The position numbers and the translations under genes are program-made. Source: OMG group bacterium (GTDB lineage Bacteria > Pseudomonadota > Gammaproteobacteria > Pseudomonadales > Azotimanducaceae). From it: DNA of 64,000 bases. The stretch is from NCBI GenBank assembly GCA_012267385.1, contig JAAXGW010000007.1, positions 186,001 through 250,000 of the forward strand, written 5' to 3'. Shown in pieces: positions 15,882 to 25,608 of the stretch. Numbering within the stretch: position 1 is the stretch's first letter; each line of letters starts with the position of its first letter. The notes below the pieces were generated by a model. The model saw only the letters and a list, made by a program, of their open reading frames with translations. It was not told where the DNA came from and ran no database searches.

Positions 15882-17333
15882 CTACTTCCCGCTCATTGTG
15901 TTTACTGGTGTCACGACTTTGTCGTGATCCATATATTTATTCAACTCCGAGAGATCGTTAGGATTCAACAAGCCCACAGTCTGTTTTAATTGCAGCATTG
16001 ACGTGATATATCTGTGGATCGTATTTCGTAAGTTCAACTCAGCGGTGAACAATGAGTTTTGTGCATTAAGCACTTCAATGATGTTTCGGGTACCTACTTC
16101 GTATCCTTTTTCCGTTGCATCTAAGGAGGCGTGGTTCGATTCAAGAGATCGCTCTAGAGCATCAATTTGTAATACGATTTGAACCACGTTGCGAAATTGC
16201 GATCGAACTTGTTCTTCTACGGTTAGTCGTTGATTGATCATATTTAAGCGAGACTGTTCTCGACTTAAAGCACTCACCCTGTTTTGAGAGATTCGACGAC
16301 CACCTGCAACCGAAAACCCTATGCTAAAACCATAGCCCCTGCCAATCGATTCATCTATCAAATCATATCCTGTATCCAAACCAGTAAAAGGATCATTAAT
16401 TGGTCTCTCCCGGTATGAGTAATTCATAGATAGGTTGACGGATGGTACGGAAAAGTAACTTGCTAAAGTGTTCCAGTGACTCCATCGAGCCATTCGATAG
16501 TTGCGCTCCGCACTTAATACCCCAGGGTTATTTTGAAGCGCATAGTCGACCCATTCGCCTTCATCGTTAGGATTGGGATTTTCGATAGGAATGTCCTCTG
16601 ACAAGCGCGCGAGCTGTTGAATAGGCTGTCCGGTTATTCGTTCCAGAGTCAAGAACGCCGTATCGAGCTGATTACGACTCTGGTTAAGGCCTACCTCTAG
16701 ATTGTCAAAGGAAGCTTGGGCGTTCAGAACATCTGTTATCGCCGTTAGTCCAACATCGTACCGTTGCTTGGTTTGTTGTAACTGTCGTTCATTAGATTCT
16801 CTTCGCGCGAGTGCGTTGTCCAATGAGTCTCTAGCCTGTAAGACTCCGAAGTATGCTTGCACGACGCGGATGATCAAAGACTGTTCTTGGGATGCAAAGG
16901 ACTCCTTAGCACCTTGAAAACTCAACCTTGAATTTCGATACGATATGAACGTCGGGATGCTGAAAAGCACTTGCGATAAATTAACCGAGTATCCCGAGGG
17001 AAATTCTTCGCGGGCTTCGTTTACAGTCCACACTCCGTTTGTCTCCGGATTGGCCCCTAAGAATCGCCCAGCTGGGTCGTTCAGAAGTTCGCTGGGATAG
17101 GTACGCCGGAATTTAGAAGTACTTCTATTACCTCCACTCAAGGACAAGTTTACTGTGGGTAGCAAGCTGGCTAGACTTTGCCTCGCCTGTTCACCAGCGA
17201 TCTTTCGTTGTATCTTTGCCTGTGCAAACTGGGTATCGTTCTCGACGGCTAAGTCATAAATTTGTTGAAGATCTTCTGCGCTTACTGAAAGACCAATCGA
17301 CAACAGCGCGACAACTAAAAGTTTTTTCATCAA
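15882..17333 (-). CDS. TolC-family outer-membrane efflux/secretion channel
   Basis: This 483-residue protein has a signal peptide (MMKKLLVVALLSIGLSVSA) and two repeats of the outer-membrane efflux protein domain. Long amphipathic helices are rich in Gln, Asn and Arg: YDVGLTAITDVLNAQASFD in the first repeat and YEVGTRNIIEVLNAQNSLF in the second. These are the hallmark repeated motif of TolC. TolC trimers form an outer-membrane barrel with a periplasmic tunnel that docks with RND pumps or type I secretion systems. No pump partner is adjacent, which is usual for a general TolC. Confidence 0.93.
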   Translation of the reverse strand: MMKKLLVVALLSIGLSVSAEDLQQIYDLAVENDTQFAQAKIQRKIAGEQARQSLASLLPTVNLSLSGGNRSTSKFRRTYPSELLNDPAGRFLGANPETNGVWTVNEAREEFPSGYSVNLSQVLFSIPTFISYRNSRLSFQGAKESFASQEQSLIIRVVQAYFGVLQARDSLDNALARRESNERQLQQTKQRYDVGLTAITDVLNAQASFDNLEVGLNQSRNQLDTAFLTLERITGQPIQQLARLSEDIPIENPNPNDEGEWVDYALQNNPGVLSAERNYRMARWSHWNTLASYFSVPSVNLSMNYSYRERPINDPFTGLDTGYDLIDESIGRGYGFSIGFSVAGGRRISQNRVSALSREQSRLNMINQRLTVEEQVRSQFRNVVQIVLQIDALERSLESNHASLDATEKGYEVGTRNIIEVLNAQNSLFTAELNLRNTIHRYITSMLQLKQTVGLLNPNDLSELNKYMDHDKVVTPVNTMSGK

Positions 17334-17609
17334 AGGGGTACCAATTTAAACTGTTCTGATTTTAGCAAACGAAGTTCACGTTCCTTATGGTCGTTTGACA
17401 CTTACCTCGTTATACGAAAGTATGCGGGTTAATCGTCGTTAACAACGTAAAAGGTAGTCGCTCCACTCCCAGTTGAAGGGAATGATACGAGCACGGAAGA
17501 GTTCAATGTTACATAGATTTTATCAATGTCGGCCGGAACTTCCTAAACGATTCTGGTCTCATAAAGGTATAGAGCTCAATCTTTTTAAGTGTGGACGATC
17601 GATTTCTTA
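17334..17609. other. Gene-free interval between tolC-like gene and rpoZ promoter
   Basis: No gene is supported here. A TTGACA occurs at 17395-17400, but the hexamer 17 bases downstream (AAGTAT) is a poor -10. gmk, which often precedes rpoZ, is absent. The interval must contain the start signals of the TolC-family gene on the minus strand. Confidence 0.4.
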
Positions 17610-17638
17610 TTGCAATAATCATGCCATCACTATAAAAT
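17610..17638 (+). promoter_or_regulatory. Sigma-70-type promoter for rpoZ-spoT-ridA-recG
   Basis: TTGCAA (17610-17615) and TAAAAT (17633-17638) are separated by exactly 17 bases. The predicted RNA would begin about 35 bases before the rpoZ ATG. Confidence 0.55.
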
Positions 17639-17679
17639 TATTCCTTTGTACGTTACAACTTTGCAGGAACATTAACTCT

Positions 17680-17964
17680 ATGGCTCGAGTAACCGTCGAG
17701 GATTGTTTAGAACACGTGAACAATCGCTTTGAACTGGTGACCTTAGCAACTAAGCGGGCTCGACAGTTATCGTTGTTGAGCGCAGACCCGTTGGTCGCGC
17801 GCGAGAACGATAAAAATACCGTTATCGCGTTGCGGGAGATTGCTGATGGGCTTATTTCGAGTGAAATCTTAGACAAGGACGACGAAGATGAGTTCCAATT
17901 CCACCTCAAGCAACACCGATTGCGGTCGGGACTTGGAGATGAAGCAACGCCCCGCGACGCCTGA
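17680..17964 (+). CDS. rpoZ: RNA polymerase omega subunit
   Basis: Omega helps assemble and stabilise the RNA polymerase beta' subunit, and in many bacteria it forms part of a ppGpp site. The start is ATG 17680 with AGGAA ten bases upstream. The protein begins [20 protein letters not shown] and includes LATKRARQL and [18 protein letters not shown], the conserved core. Its 94 residues match the family. The frame is open further upstream, but that part does not resemble omega. The gene overlaps spoT by 77 bases, an unusually long overlap that ties production of omega to that of the ppGpp enzyme. Confidence 0.95.
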   Translation: MARVTVEDCLEHVNNRFELVTLATKRARQLSLLSADPLVARENDKNTVIALREIADGLISSEILDKDDEDEFQFHLKQHRLRSGLGDEATPRDA

Positions 17965-20146
17965 ATCCTATTTTCAGACTGAATTAGAAAAGCGCGCTAG
18001 AAAGGAAGAACTAGCCGCTCCAGTATCGGGAATCAAAAAGGGCTACCTTTTTGAATACCTGACACCCAATCAACTGGACTTAGTCGAGAAAGCCTTCGAC
18101 TATGCGAAGAAGGCACATACCGGACAACAACGACGGACTGGTCACTCCTACATCACTCACCCTTTAGCGGTAGCCAGAATTCTTGCTCAACTACGATTGG
18201 ACCACCAGACTATTTGCGCGGCGCTATTACACGATGTCATTGAGGACACTAATGTAACCAAAGCAACTCTAGCGAGAACGTTTGGCGATCCAATTGCCGA
18301 CATTGTCGATGGAGTCTCAAAACTCTCGCATCTGTTTGACAGTCGTGCCGAAGCCCAAGCTCGCAATTTCTACAAGATGGCCTTAGCTATGGCTCGGGAC
18401 ATTCGGGTGATACTGGTGAAATTAGCGGACCGGTTACACAACATGCGTACGATCGGCGTGATGTCTCGGGAAGCTCGAAAACGCATTGCTAAAGAGACGA
18501 TGGACCTTTATGTCCCTCTCGCGCAACGAATGGGAATCTACACCATTAAAGAAGAACTCGAACGTCTGTCCTTCGAAGCAATGTATCCTTTACGCGCGGA
18601 CCGTTTGGAACGATATACGACGCGTATTCGTAAGCCTGATCTTGATTTGATCGCGTCAGTTCAAGACAAATTAAAGGCAGCTTTCAAGGAAGGCAAACTC
18701 AAAGCAAACATCGAATATCTCGAACCGGAGCCTTACTCGCTGTACCAATCACTCAAAGGACACCGCATGTCCAAGGAAGAGTACATGGACCGGTTTGTAT
18801 TTCGTATTGTCGTCGACTCAACCGACGAGTGCTACCGAGCCCTAGGGATCGCCCACAGCATCTACAAACCCAAACTTGGAGCATTCAAGGACTACGTCGC
18901 TATCCCCAAGAAGAACGGGTATCAATCACTTCATACCACGTTGGTTGGACCCGGGCCTACAAGCTCCGTTACCTTAAAGTTGCTGATCCGAACAAAAACC
19001 ATGCACGAAATTGCAGACTTTGGATTTGTTGCGGGTTGGAGAAATCGTCCTACAGAGCAACTCACGGCAGAACCGGTCGGTCCGTCATCGAGCGGATTTC
19101 GCGAGTGGATTCAGCACTTGCTTAGCCTACAACCTGGCGGCGACGCCGCACAGTTTCTAGAAAACCTTAAGACCGATCTCTTCCCAGATGAAGTCTACGT
19201 TTTCACGCCACAGGCAAAAATTGTTACCCTGCCACTTGGATCCTGTGCCATTGATTTCGCGTATGCTATACACACTGAAGTCGGGGATTCATGCGTTGCA
19301 TGTCGCATTGATGGTAGGGTCGTACCGTTATCTACCGTGCTCGAGTCGGGTCAGACTGTGAACATCGTCACAGCATCCGAAGCTCATCCCGATCCGGAAT
19401 GGCTGAATTTTGTGCAGACTGCAAAAGCACGCTCCGCCATTCGAGAACAACTTCGCCAGCGTGGCCAGCAAGAAGCCATTATGCTCGGCAAAACCTTGCT
19501 AGATCGAACCTTAGCGGCCGCAGGGACATCAGTTTCTGAGCTGGATTTCAGACGCTTACGCAGAACCTTTAAAGAGTTTCGCGTGCGGCGAATGAATGAA
19601 CTGTTTGAAGAAGTAGGTCGTGGAAACTTGCCCGCCTACCAGGTCGCACAACGGTTACTTGACGAAGATGTTGAAGATCATGATTCGATTAACCTTGAAC
19701 AGAGCGGTCCTGTCGTCGTCCATCATAAACAACATCTAGGAGTACGTTACGGTCGCTGTTGCGGTCCAATTCCTGGAGACAGCATTGTCGGCCACATCTC
19801 GCAGGGTGAAGGTCTAGTCATTCATCGCGTAAGATGCGGTAACATGAGAAACGTCCGCGATCCTAGTACCAAAGTACCCGTGAAATGGGGTGATGAACCC
19901 ACTGGTGAGTTTTCGACGAAATTGCGCATCGATGTCGTACCTCAAATGGGCCTCATTGCATCAATCGCAAGCGCGGTCAACGGATTCGGGGCTGGGATTA
20001 GTATGATCGATGTCACCGAGCGCTCCCCACAGCTATCGACGATTCGTATGCACCTCTCAGTTACCGACGTAAAACACCTAAAACGAATCATACGAAATCT
20101 GGATAACCGGAGTGAAACCTCCAACGTTCAGAGATTCACAGAATAA
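17888..20146 (+). CDS. spoT: RelA/SpoT homologue; hydrolase intact, synthetase motifs degenerate
   Basis: The 752-residue protein has HD hydrolase, synthetase, TGS and ACT domains in order. Hydrolase residues are all present: H91, HDVIED (H115, D116, E119, D120), and LADRLHNM (D181, N185). The synthetase domain is altered. The RxKxxYSI ATP-binding motif reads [12 protein letters not shown] (279-290), and the catalytic ExQIRT reads KLLIRT (364-369). AAHW reads AGW, while the GYQSLHT motif is kept. I infer a ppGpp hydrolase with little or no synthesis. TGS (about 430-490) begins [19 protein letters not shown] 17888 is chosen because AAGGA lies about eight bases upstream. This gives an N-terminal extension of about 45 residues compared with E. 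coli SpoT; ATG 17939 is the alternative. Confidence 0.93.
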   Translation: MSSNSTSSNTDCGRDLEMKQRPATPESYFQTELEKRARKEELAAPVSGIKKGYLFEYLTPNQLDLVEKAFDYAKKAHTGQQRRTGHSYITHPLAVARILAQLRLDHQTICAALLHDVIEDTNVTKATLARTFGDPIADIVDGVSKLSHLFDSRAEAQARNFYKMALAMARDIRVILVKLADRLHNMRTIGVMSREARKRIAKETMDLYVPLAQRMGIYTIKEELERLSFEAMYPLRADRLERYTTRIRKPDLDLIASVQDKLKAAFKEGKLKANIEYLEPEPYSLYQSLKGHRMSKEEYMDRFVFRIVVDSTDECYRALGIAHSIYKPKLGAFKDYVAIPKKNGYQSLHTTLVGPGPTSSVTLKLLIRTKTMHEIADFGFVAGWRNRPTEQLTAEPVGPSSSGFREWIQHLLSLQPGGDAAQFLENLKTDLFPDEVYVFTPQAKIVTLPLGSCAIDFAYAIHTEVGDSCVACRIDGRVVPLSTVLESGQTVNIVTASEAHPDPEWLNFVQTAKARSAIREQLRQRGQQEAIMLGKTLLDRTLAAAGTSVSELDFRRLRRTFKEFRVRRMNELFEEVGRGNLPAYQVAQRLLDEDVEDHDSINLEQSGPVVVHHKQHLGVRYGRCCGPIPGDSIVGHISQGEGLVIHRVRCGNMRNVRDPSTKVPVKWGDEPTGEFSTKLRIDVVPQMGLIASIASAVNGFGAGISMIDVTERSPQLSTIRMHLSVTDVKHLKRIIRNLDNRSETSNVQRFTE

Positions 20147-20158
20147 GGCAACAGGAAT

Positions 20159-20560
20159 ATGGCAAAACGAAAATCCATCCATGCCTCGAGCGCGCCCGAA
20201 GTCATTGGTCCATACTCGCACGCAGTTCGGGTTGGAAACTTACTCTTCCTAGCGGGTCAAATCGCGCTAGACCCTAAAACGATGGATCTCGTGGATGGTG
20301 GTTTTCGAGATGAAGTGAAGCAAGTATTTAAAAATGTCGAAGCAGTCTTAAAAGCCGCAGACTGCACATTAGATGATGTGGTCAAACTCACTGTCTATTT
20401 AACCGACCTGAGTAACTTTGAACAAGTCAATGCGATAATGAGCGAGAAATTTAGTTCTCCGTTCCCTGCTCGCGCCGCGGTAGGCGTCGCCGCGTTACCG
20501 CGGGGTGCATCTATTGAGCTAGACGTAATAGCCGATATGCGTCACGTCGTTGCCATCTGA
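20159..20560 (+). CDS. ridA: RidA-family enamine/imine deaminase
   Basis: RidA hydrolyses reactive enamines and imines, such as 2-aminoacrylate released by PLP enzymes, in the cytosol. The 133-residue protein has IGPYSHAVRVGNLLFLAGQI near the start and FPARAAVGVAALPRGASIEL near the end. The latter includes the conserved Arg that binds the carboxylate and the downstream Glu. It lies between spoT and recG. This is a typical gammaproteobacterial order, and the recG start overlaps its end by 11 bases. Confidence 0.95.
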   Translation: MAKRKSIHASSAPEVIGPYSHAVRVGNLLFLAGQIALDPKTMDLVDGGFRDEVKQVFKNVEAVLKAADCTLDDVVKLTVYLTDLSNFEQVNAIMSEKFSSPFPARAAVGVAALPRGASIELDVIADMRHVVAI

Positions 20561-22580
20561 TCCTGTTTCCTCCATCAGCGGAGTAGGTGCTGATACCGCC
20601 AAAAAACTTGCTCGACTCAATGTCCGAACTAAATTAGATTTAGTTCTGCACCTACCTCACAGGTATGAGGACCGCAGCGTGGTCACGCCGCTGAATGAGT
20701 TGCGTCGACCCAACGAGTACTACTACGTTCAAGGAGTTGTACAGGATTTAGTACTGAAACAAGGAAAGGGTCGTTCCAGCGCGCAAGTCGAACTTTCCGA
20801 CGACAGTGGTGGTGTACTCACCTTACGCTTCTTTAACTACCGCCCACGTTGGATTGCTGTTTTCCAGAAGGGTGTCTGGGTTCGAGCTTACGGCCAACTA
20901 TGGGGGGAATATCGGCGCAAATCGATGATCCATCCTGACTTCAAAACATTCAGCTCAGACCCAGGTCCGCCAGAACCAGAATTTGTACCAGTGTATTACG
21001 CAACGAAGGGCTTGTCGAGCAAACATATACGAACATTAATTCAAAGGACTATTCAAGAAGTCAATTTGCTACCGAAATTTGCGCACTCTGGTATGACCTT
21101 GGCTGAAGCAATTCAAAGTTGCCACAACCCCAGTGTTACCACAGACGAAGAGAATAGAAAGATTCCTCGACGCCGAGTTGCGTTTGATGAGTTATTAGCG
21201 TACTACTTGTTGCAACAACGTCGTCGATTGCAGCACAAGACTTTTACTACCCGTATTTTGGATCGAAAAACAAGGCTAATCCGTGACTTCATGGATTCAT
21301 TGGGCTTTCAACTCACTGAGTCTCAAGAAACGGCTGCGCGAGAAATCTTAAAAGATATGAACTCGACGCGGCCGATGCTGAGACTGCTACAAGGCGATGT
21401 TGGTTCAGGAAAGACAGTAGTGGCTACGCTATGCATCTTACGTGCTGCAGAAAACGGGGTACAAACTGCTTTCATGGCACCTACTGAACTGCTTGCGGAA
21501 CAACATTACCAGACTCTGTCAGAATGGTTGGATCCCTTAGGGATCAGAGTTGGATTGGTTACAGGACGAATGCCCGCACCAACCAAGCGTGCTCGACAGA
21601 AAGCTATCAATTCAGGCGATGATCTTGTTGTCGTCGGAACGCACGCATTATTTCAAGATTCGATCCACTTTAAATGTTTGGGTCTCACAATCATTGACGA
21701 ACAACAACGGTTTGGCGTCCATCAACGCATGTTGTTACGAGATAAGGGAAACTTACCGCATCAGCTCATTATGACTGCGACGCCGATTCCACGCACGTTA
21801 GCCCTGTACTTGTTTGCTGATATGGATGTTTCGCGGATCACGGAATTACCACCCGGACGTCAGTCCATTACTACCACGTTGCATAGTGAGAAGCATCGTG
21901 CGGAAGTAATCGAAGCCGTTCGCAGACATGTCGAGCGAGGACAACAAGCATATTGGGTGTGCGCGGCAATTGCAGAGAGCGAGAATGACGAACAAGAGCT
22001 CATTGGGACTGAAGATGTGTTAAAAAAACTCGCGGAAAAAATACCTGATGTCCGTGTCGGCCATGTTCACGGTCAGATGAAAGCACAAGAAAAACATTCA
22101 GCAATGAGTGATTTTCGAGACGGAAATGTCGATGTGCTCGTCGCAACTACCGTTATTGAAGTTGGGGTCGATGTACCCAACGCAACACTCATCGTTATAG
22201 ACAATGCCAGCAACATGGGTCTAGCGCAACTGCACCAATTACGTGGACGGGTTGGGCGCGGCGCGACGGCTAGCTACTGTATGCTAAATTACTCTATCCC
22301 CCTGTCAGACACTCAGCGTCAACGGTTAGTACACTTACGTGAGAGCCAAGATGGTTTCAAACTCGCAGACTTAGACCTGCAATTACGTGGCTGGGGAGAA
22401 GTCTTCGGCACCAAACAATCAGGAACCGAAAACTTTAGAGTGGCTAGTCTCGCCGATGACCGCGATCTAATCGAAGAAGTTAATAAAGTTGGGTCTCAGC
22501 TGATATCGAAAAGTCCTGAATTAGCAGGCGAGATAATCGATACTTGGTCCCCTTTTGAGAGCGATTACGCGTCAGTGTGA
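20550..22580 (+). CDS. recG: ATP-dependent DNA helicase RecG
   Basis: RecG remodels stalled replication forks and branch-migrates Holliday junctions. The 676 residues carry an N-terminal wedge (OB) domain (about 60-150, with YYYVQGVV and LRFFNYRP). The helicase motifs are GDVGSGKTVVA (Walker A), DEQQRFGVHQR (motif II with Gln where DEQH is usual), TATPIPRTLAL, ATTVIEVGVDVPNA and QLRGRVGRG. The C-terminal accessory motif includes LRGWGEVFGTKQSG. The start is TTG 20550 inside the ridA end, so the two are probably translationally coupled. Confidence 0.96.
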   Translation: MPSDPVSSISGVGADTAKKLARLNVRTKLDLVLHLPHRYEDRSVVTPLNELRRPNEYYYVQGVVQDLVLKQGKGRSSAQVELSDDSGGVLTLRFFNYRPRWIAVFQKGVWVRAYGQLWGEYRRKSMIHPDFKTFSSDPGPPEPEFVPVYYATKGLSSKHIRTLIQRTIQEVNLLPKFAHSGMTLAEAIQSCHNPSVTTDEENRKIPRRRVAFDELLAYYLLQQRRRLQHKTFTTRILDRKTRLIRDFMDSLGFQLTESQETAAREILKDMNSTRPMLRLLQGDVGSGKTVVATLCILRAAENGVQTAFMAPTELLAEQHYQTLSEWLDPLGIRVGLVTGRMPAPTKRARQKAINSGDDLVVVGTHALFQDSIHFKCLGLTIIDEQQRFGVHQRMLLRDKGNLPHQLIMTATPIPRTLALYLFADMDVSRITELPPGRQSITTTLHSEKHRAEVIEAVRRHVERGQQAYWVCAAIAESENDEQELIGTEDVLKKLAEKIPDVRVGHVHGQMKAQEKHSAMSDFRDGNVDVLVATTVIEVGVDVPNATLIVIDNASNMGLAQLHQLRGRVGRGATASYCMLNYSIPLSDTQRQRLVHLRESQDGFKLADLDLQLRGWGEVFGTKQSGTENFRVASLADDRDLIEEVNKVGSQLISKSPELAGEIIDTWSPFESDYASV

Positions 22581-22586
22581 TGTCTT

Positions 22587-22751
22587 TCAAACCTCAATCA
22601 TTTCGAAATCTTCCTTGCCCACGCCGCATTCGGGACAACAAAATTCACTCGGCACATCAGTCCAGGAAGTACCGGGAAGTATCCCTTCTTCCTCAAATCC
22701 GAGGGCTTCGTCATAAATCCACCCGCATACTATGCATTGCCATTTTCGCAT
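22587..22751 (-). CDS. Rubredoxin
   Basis: This 54-residue protein carries one iron in a Cys4 site. The sequence opens MRKWQCIVCGWIYDEALG and includes PSEFCCPECGVGKEDFE, so the ligands are C6, C9, C39 and C42 in the classic CxxCG and CPxCG pattern. Rubredoxins pass single electrons, for example to alkane hydroxylases or in oxygen defence. The ATG at 22749-22751 has no clear ribosome-binding site. The gene converges on recG with six bases between stops and is divergent from ubiA. A rubredoxin next to ubi genes is also known in Pseudomonas. Confidence 0.9.
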   Translation of the reverse strand: MRKWQCIVCGWIYDEALGFEEEGILPGTSWTDVPSEFCCPECGVGKEDFEMIEV

Positions 22752-22783
22752 GAACTAGTGATTGAATTTGAAAGTCATTTACT

Positions 22784-22819
22784 AAAGTGCACAAAATGAT
22801 ACACTTCAGTGTGTACTTT
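22784..22819. promoter_or_regulatory. Inverted repeat over the ubiA start
   Basis: AAAGTGCACA (22784-22793) and TGTGTACTTT (22810-22819) match as inverted copies at nine of ten positions. Between them ACACT-TC-AGTGT forms a second, competing hairpin. The element ends on the first base of the ubiA TTG codon and lies between the divergent rubredoxin and ubiA genes. It may be an operator or an RNA fold that affects initiation. Confidence 0.3.
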
Positions 22820-23706
22820 TGTCGAGAATTGAACCAGTGAATGAGCCGTTCCGAGCATACTGGGAACTCATGCGTCTTGATAGACCCATCGGTACGTTTT
22901 TACTACTATGGCCTACCCTGACCGCGTTGTGGCTCGCCTCCCATGACTTTCCAAAACTTCATCTTTGTGCCATTTTCATAATGGGTACGTTCATCGCGCG
23001 CGCGCTGGGTTGCGTTATCAACGATATCCTGGATCGTGAGTTTGATCAACACGTGGCGCGGACTAAAAAACGTCCTTTAGCCGACGGTCGTTTAACTGTA
23101 ATGCAAGCATTGATCTGCGTGGCCGTGTTAATTGCCTTAGGCGGTCTACTCATACTCTTTCTCAATGGGACGACACGGATTCTAGCCCTCATTGCTATTC
23201 CACTTGCATGGATTTATCCTCTGATGAAACGAGTAATCCCTGTACCTCAAGTAGTACTTGGTTTCGTGTTTAGTTGGGGAATCCTCATGGCAAGCACAGC
23301 TGCCGTCCGCTTTGTTACCGCTGAAGTCTGGTTACTATTTTTATTGAGTGTATTGTGGATTGTCGCGTATGACACTCAATACGCCATGGTCGACCGCGAC
23401 GATGATCTTAAGCTTGGGTTGAAATCCACCGCTATTTTCTTCGGAAAGTTCGATATCTTAGCCGTAGTTGTACTTGATGTCGCTGTAGTGACGCTCGCGG
23501 TTCTCATTGGGTTGGTCGCGGGATTTCGATGGTTTTATTGGGTTGGTGTCCTAGTTGCAAGCGGACTCTTCGTATATCAGTGGTTTTTGACTTTCGGTCG
23601 AGATAGAGAGAAGGTTTTTGTCGCGTTTAAAAATAACGCGTGGGTTGGCTTCGTCCTCTTCCTAGGCGTAGTTTCCGAGTATCCACCAAGCATCCACTTT
23701 TTCTAG
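22819..23706 (+). CDS. ubiA: 4-hydroxybenzoate polyprenyltransferase
   Basis: UbiA attaches the polyprenyl tail to 4-hydroxybenzoate in the membrane during ubiquinone synthesis. The 295-residue protein has about eight membrane helices and the two Asp-rich Mg-diphosphate motifs NDILDREFDQH and DTQYAMVDRDDD. The N-terminal segment YWELMRLDRPIGTFLLLWPT is characteristic. The start is TTG 22819; an internal GTG at about residue 8 is possible. ubiC, which often precedes it, is not present here. Confidence 0.95.
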   Translation: MSRIEPVNEPFRAYWELMRLDRPIGTFLLLWPTLTALWLASHDFPKLHLCAIFIMGTFIARALGCVINDILDREFDQHVARTKKRPLADGRLTVMQALICVAVLIALGGLLILFLNGTTRILALIAIPLAWIYPLMKRVIPVPQVVLGFVFSWGILMASTAAVRFVTAEVWLLFLLSVLWIVAYDTQYAMVDRDDDLKLGLKSTAIFFGKFDILAVVVLDVAVVTLAVLIGLVAGFRWFYWVGVLVASGLFVYQWFLTFGRDREKVFVAFKNNAWVGFVLFLGVVSEYPPSIHFF

Positions 23707-23729
23707 TCCACTGTGCTCGCCGGCAACTG

Positions 23730-24206
23730 ATGGAAAAGTCGTTGGAGTTTCTTGGTCGTTGCGTATCGTGGTTAGTGTTTGCGATGGCTGGTTTCACAGT
23801 AGTCGTAGTCATAATGCGGTACGTCTTCGAAGTCGGTACGGTATTCCCTCAAGAACTCGTAGCTTACATGCACGCGCTTGTGTTCATGTTTGGACTCTCC
23901 TACACTCTGAAACATGACGCTCACGTTCGCGTAGACTTACTTTACAGTCGCCTAGACGACAAGAAACGAGCCCTCGTCAACTTACTAGGACACCTCGTCT
24001 TTCTCATACCAGTCGCCTGTACAATCGGTATCGGAAGCCTGGACTACGTACTTGATTCGTGGAGGATTTTGGAGCGTTCCGCAGAAGTCCGCGGTATTCC
24101 TGCTGTTTACTTACTGAAGACGGTTATACCGGTATCAGCGTTACTCCTGGTTCTGCAGTCGCTGCTCGATCTCCGTGGATACTTCAACGAGATCAGAGGT
24201 AGTTAG
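23730..24206 (+). CDS. dctQ: TRAP transporter small permease subunit (DctQ type)
   Basis: The 158-residue product from ATG 23730 has four hydrophobic helices: about 10-30 (VFAMAGFTVVVVIMRYVF), 42-60, 83-103 and 127-147. The motif FPQELVAYMHALVFMFGLSY followed by HVRVDL is typical of DctQ. With the large subunit it forms the membrane part of a Na+-driven solute importer. It is separated from dctM by a single base, so the two are coupled. The frame is open upstream into ubiA, but this ATG gives the usual family length. Confidence 0.85.
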   Translation: MEKSLEFLGRCVSWLVFAMAGFTVVVVIMRYVFEVGTVFPQELVAYMHALVFMFGLSYTLKHDAHVRVDLLYSRLDDKKRALVNLLGHLVFLIPVACTIGIGSLDYVLDSWRILERSAEVRGIPAVYLLKTVIPVSALLLVLQSLLDLRGYFNEIRGS

Positions 24207-24207
24207 T

Positions 24208-25566
24208 GTGGAACTAATCCCCCTCTTGATGTTCGTCGTCGTTTTCGTGTTTTTACTTTCGGGATATCCTGTCGCCTTGGTGCTCGCAGGAGTGTCCTTA
24301 CTCTTTGCGTTTGGCGGGTTAGCGTTCGGGGTGTTCCTACCTGGGGATCTAGGTTTCTTACCAAATCGAATGTTTGGAACCATGACGAATGAAGTGTTGA
24401 TCGCGGTTCCGCTCTTCATCTTGATGGGAGTCACACTGGAGAAGACCAACATCGCGCGCGATCTTCTTCAGACGATGTCGCGATTGGTCGGACGTCTTCC
24501 CGGCGGACTCGGCTTAGCGGTTGTGCTCGTGGGAATGTTAATGGCTGCTAGTACCGGGATCGTTGGAGCAACCGTGGTTACACTGGCTTTACTGTCGTTG
24601 CCATTGATGATTCAGCAAGGGTATAACCACGGTCTGGCAACCGGGACTATCGCAGCTACAGGAACACTCGGACAGATTATTCCGCCGTCAATTGCTCTGG
24701 TCTTAATCGGCGACGTACTGACCAATGCGTACCAACAAGCACAGCTACAGCAGGGTATTTTTTCGCCCAAAACAGTCTCAGTCGGCGACCTGTTCGCCGG
24801 CGCGCTACTCCCGGGAATGATCCTGGTGTTGCTATATGCCGGATACGTAGTACTGAAGTCGTTTATATACCCAAATCAAGCACCCAAAAGCACAACCACG
24901 TCTGCTCCACTAGACGTTAGATCGTTACTTAGTTTAGTGCCCCCAATCCTGTTGATCATCGCAGTCCTGGGATCAATACTGTTGGGACTTGCAACTCCAA
25001 CTGAAGCTTCAGGAGTAGGCGCGGTTGGTGCTCTGATTCTCGCCTTCGCTTACCAGACCGTGAACGTGAAAGTCTTACAAGAGATAGCACTCTCGACGCT
25101 CAAAACCACTTCGATGGTGTTCTTCATTCTCATCGGTGCATCGTTCTTCGCACTAGTTTTTCGCGGTTATGGTGGGGACGAGTTAATCACACAGTTCTTT
25201 AACAATCTTCCAGGTGGCGCGTTAACCGCAATGCTAATTGTGATGGTAACAATATTTTTACTAGGTTTCGTACTGGACTTTATCGAGATAACCTATGTCG
25301 TAATCCCAATAGTCGGTCCTGCACTATTGGCGACGGGGATTGATCCGGTTTGGTTAGGCGTAATGATTGCCGTGAACCTACAAACTTCGTTTTTGACGCC
25401 GCCATTTGGATTCGCGTTGTTCTATCTACGCGGGGTCGCGCCAACCAGCATTCAAACGGTTGACATTTACCGTGGCGTGATCCCCTTTGTCGCGCTGCAA
25501 CTCCTAGTGCTACTGTTGCTTGCGTTCGTACCTCAGCTCGCTACTTGGTTGCCTAGCTTGCGCTAA
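24208..25566 (+). CDS. dctM: TRAP transporter large permease subunit (DctM type)
   Basis: This roughly 452-residue protein is read from GTG 24208, one base after the dctQ stop. It has about 11-12 hydrophobic helices. Family motifs include VPLFILMGVTLEKT, ASTGIVGATVVTLALLSLP, GTLGQIIPPSIALVLIGD and LATPTEASGVGAVGA, which build the two symmetric transport sites. It works with dctQ and a periplasmic binding protein to take up an organic acid or similar solute. The binding protein is encoded convergently just downstream. Confidence 0.93.
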   Translation: MELIPLLMFVVVFVFLLSGYPVALVLAGVSLLFAFGGLAFGVFLPGDLGFLPNRMFGTMTNEVLIAVPLFILMGVTLEKTNIARDLLQTMSRLVGRLPGGLGLAVVLVGMLMAASTGIVGATVVTLALLSLPLMIQQGYNHGLATGTIAATGTLGQIIPPSIALVLIGDVLTNAYQQAQLQQGIFSPKTVSVGDLFAGALLPGMILVLLYAGYVVLKSFIYPNQAPKSTTTSAPLDVRSLLSLVPPILLIIAVLGSILLGLATPTEASGVGAVGALILAFAYQTVNVKVLQEIALSTLKTTSMVFFILIGASFFALVFRGYGGDELITQFFNNLPGGALTAMLIVMVTIFLLGFVLDFIEITYVVIPIVGPALLATGIDPVWLGVMIAVNLQTSFLTPPFGFALFYLRGVAPTSIQTVDIYRGVIPFVALQLLVLLLLAFVPQLATWLPSLR

Positions 25567-25608
25567 AGTGCCACTAGGAAAAATGCGGAATGTATCAATG
25601 CAATCACG

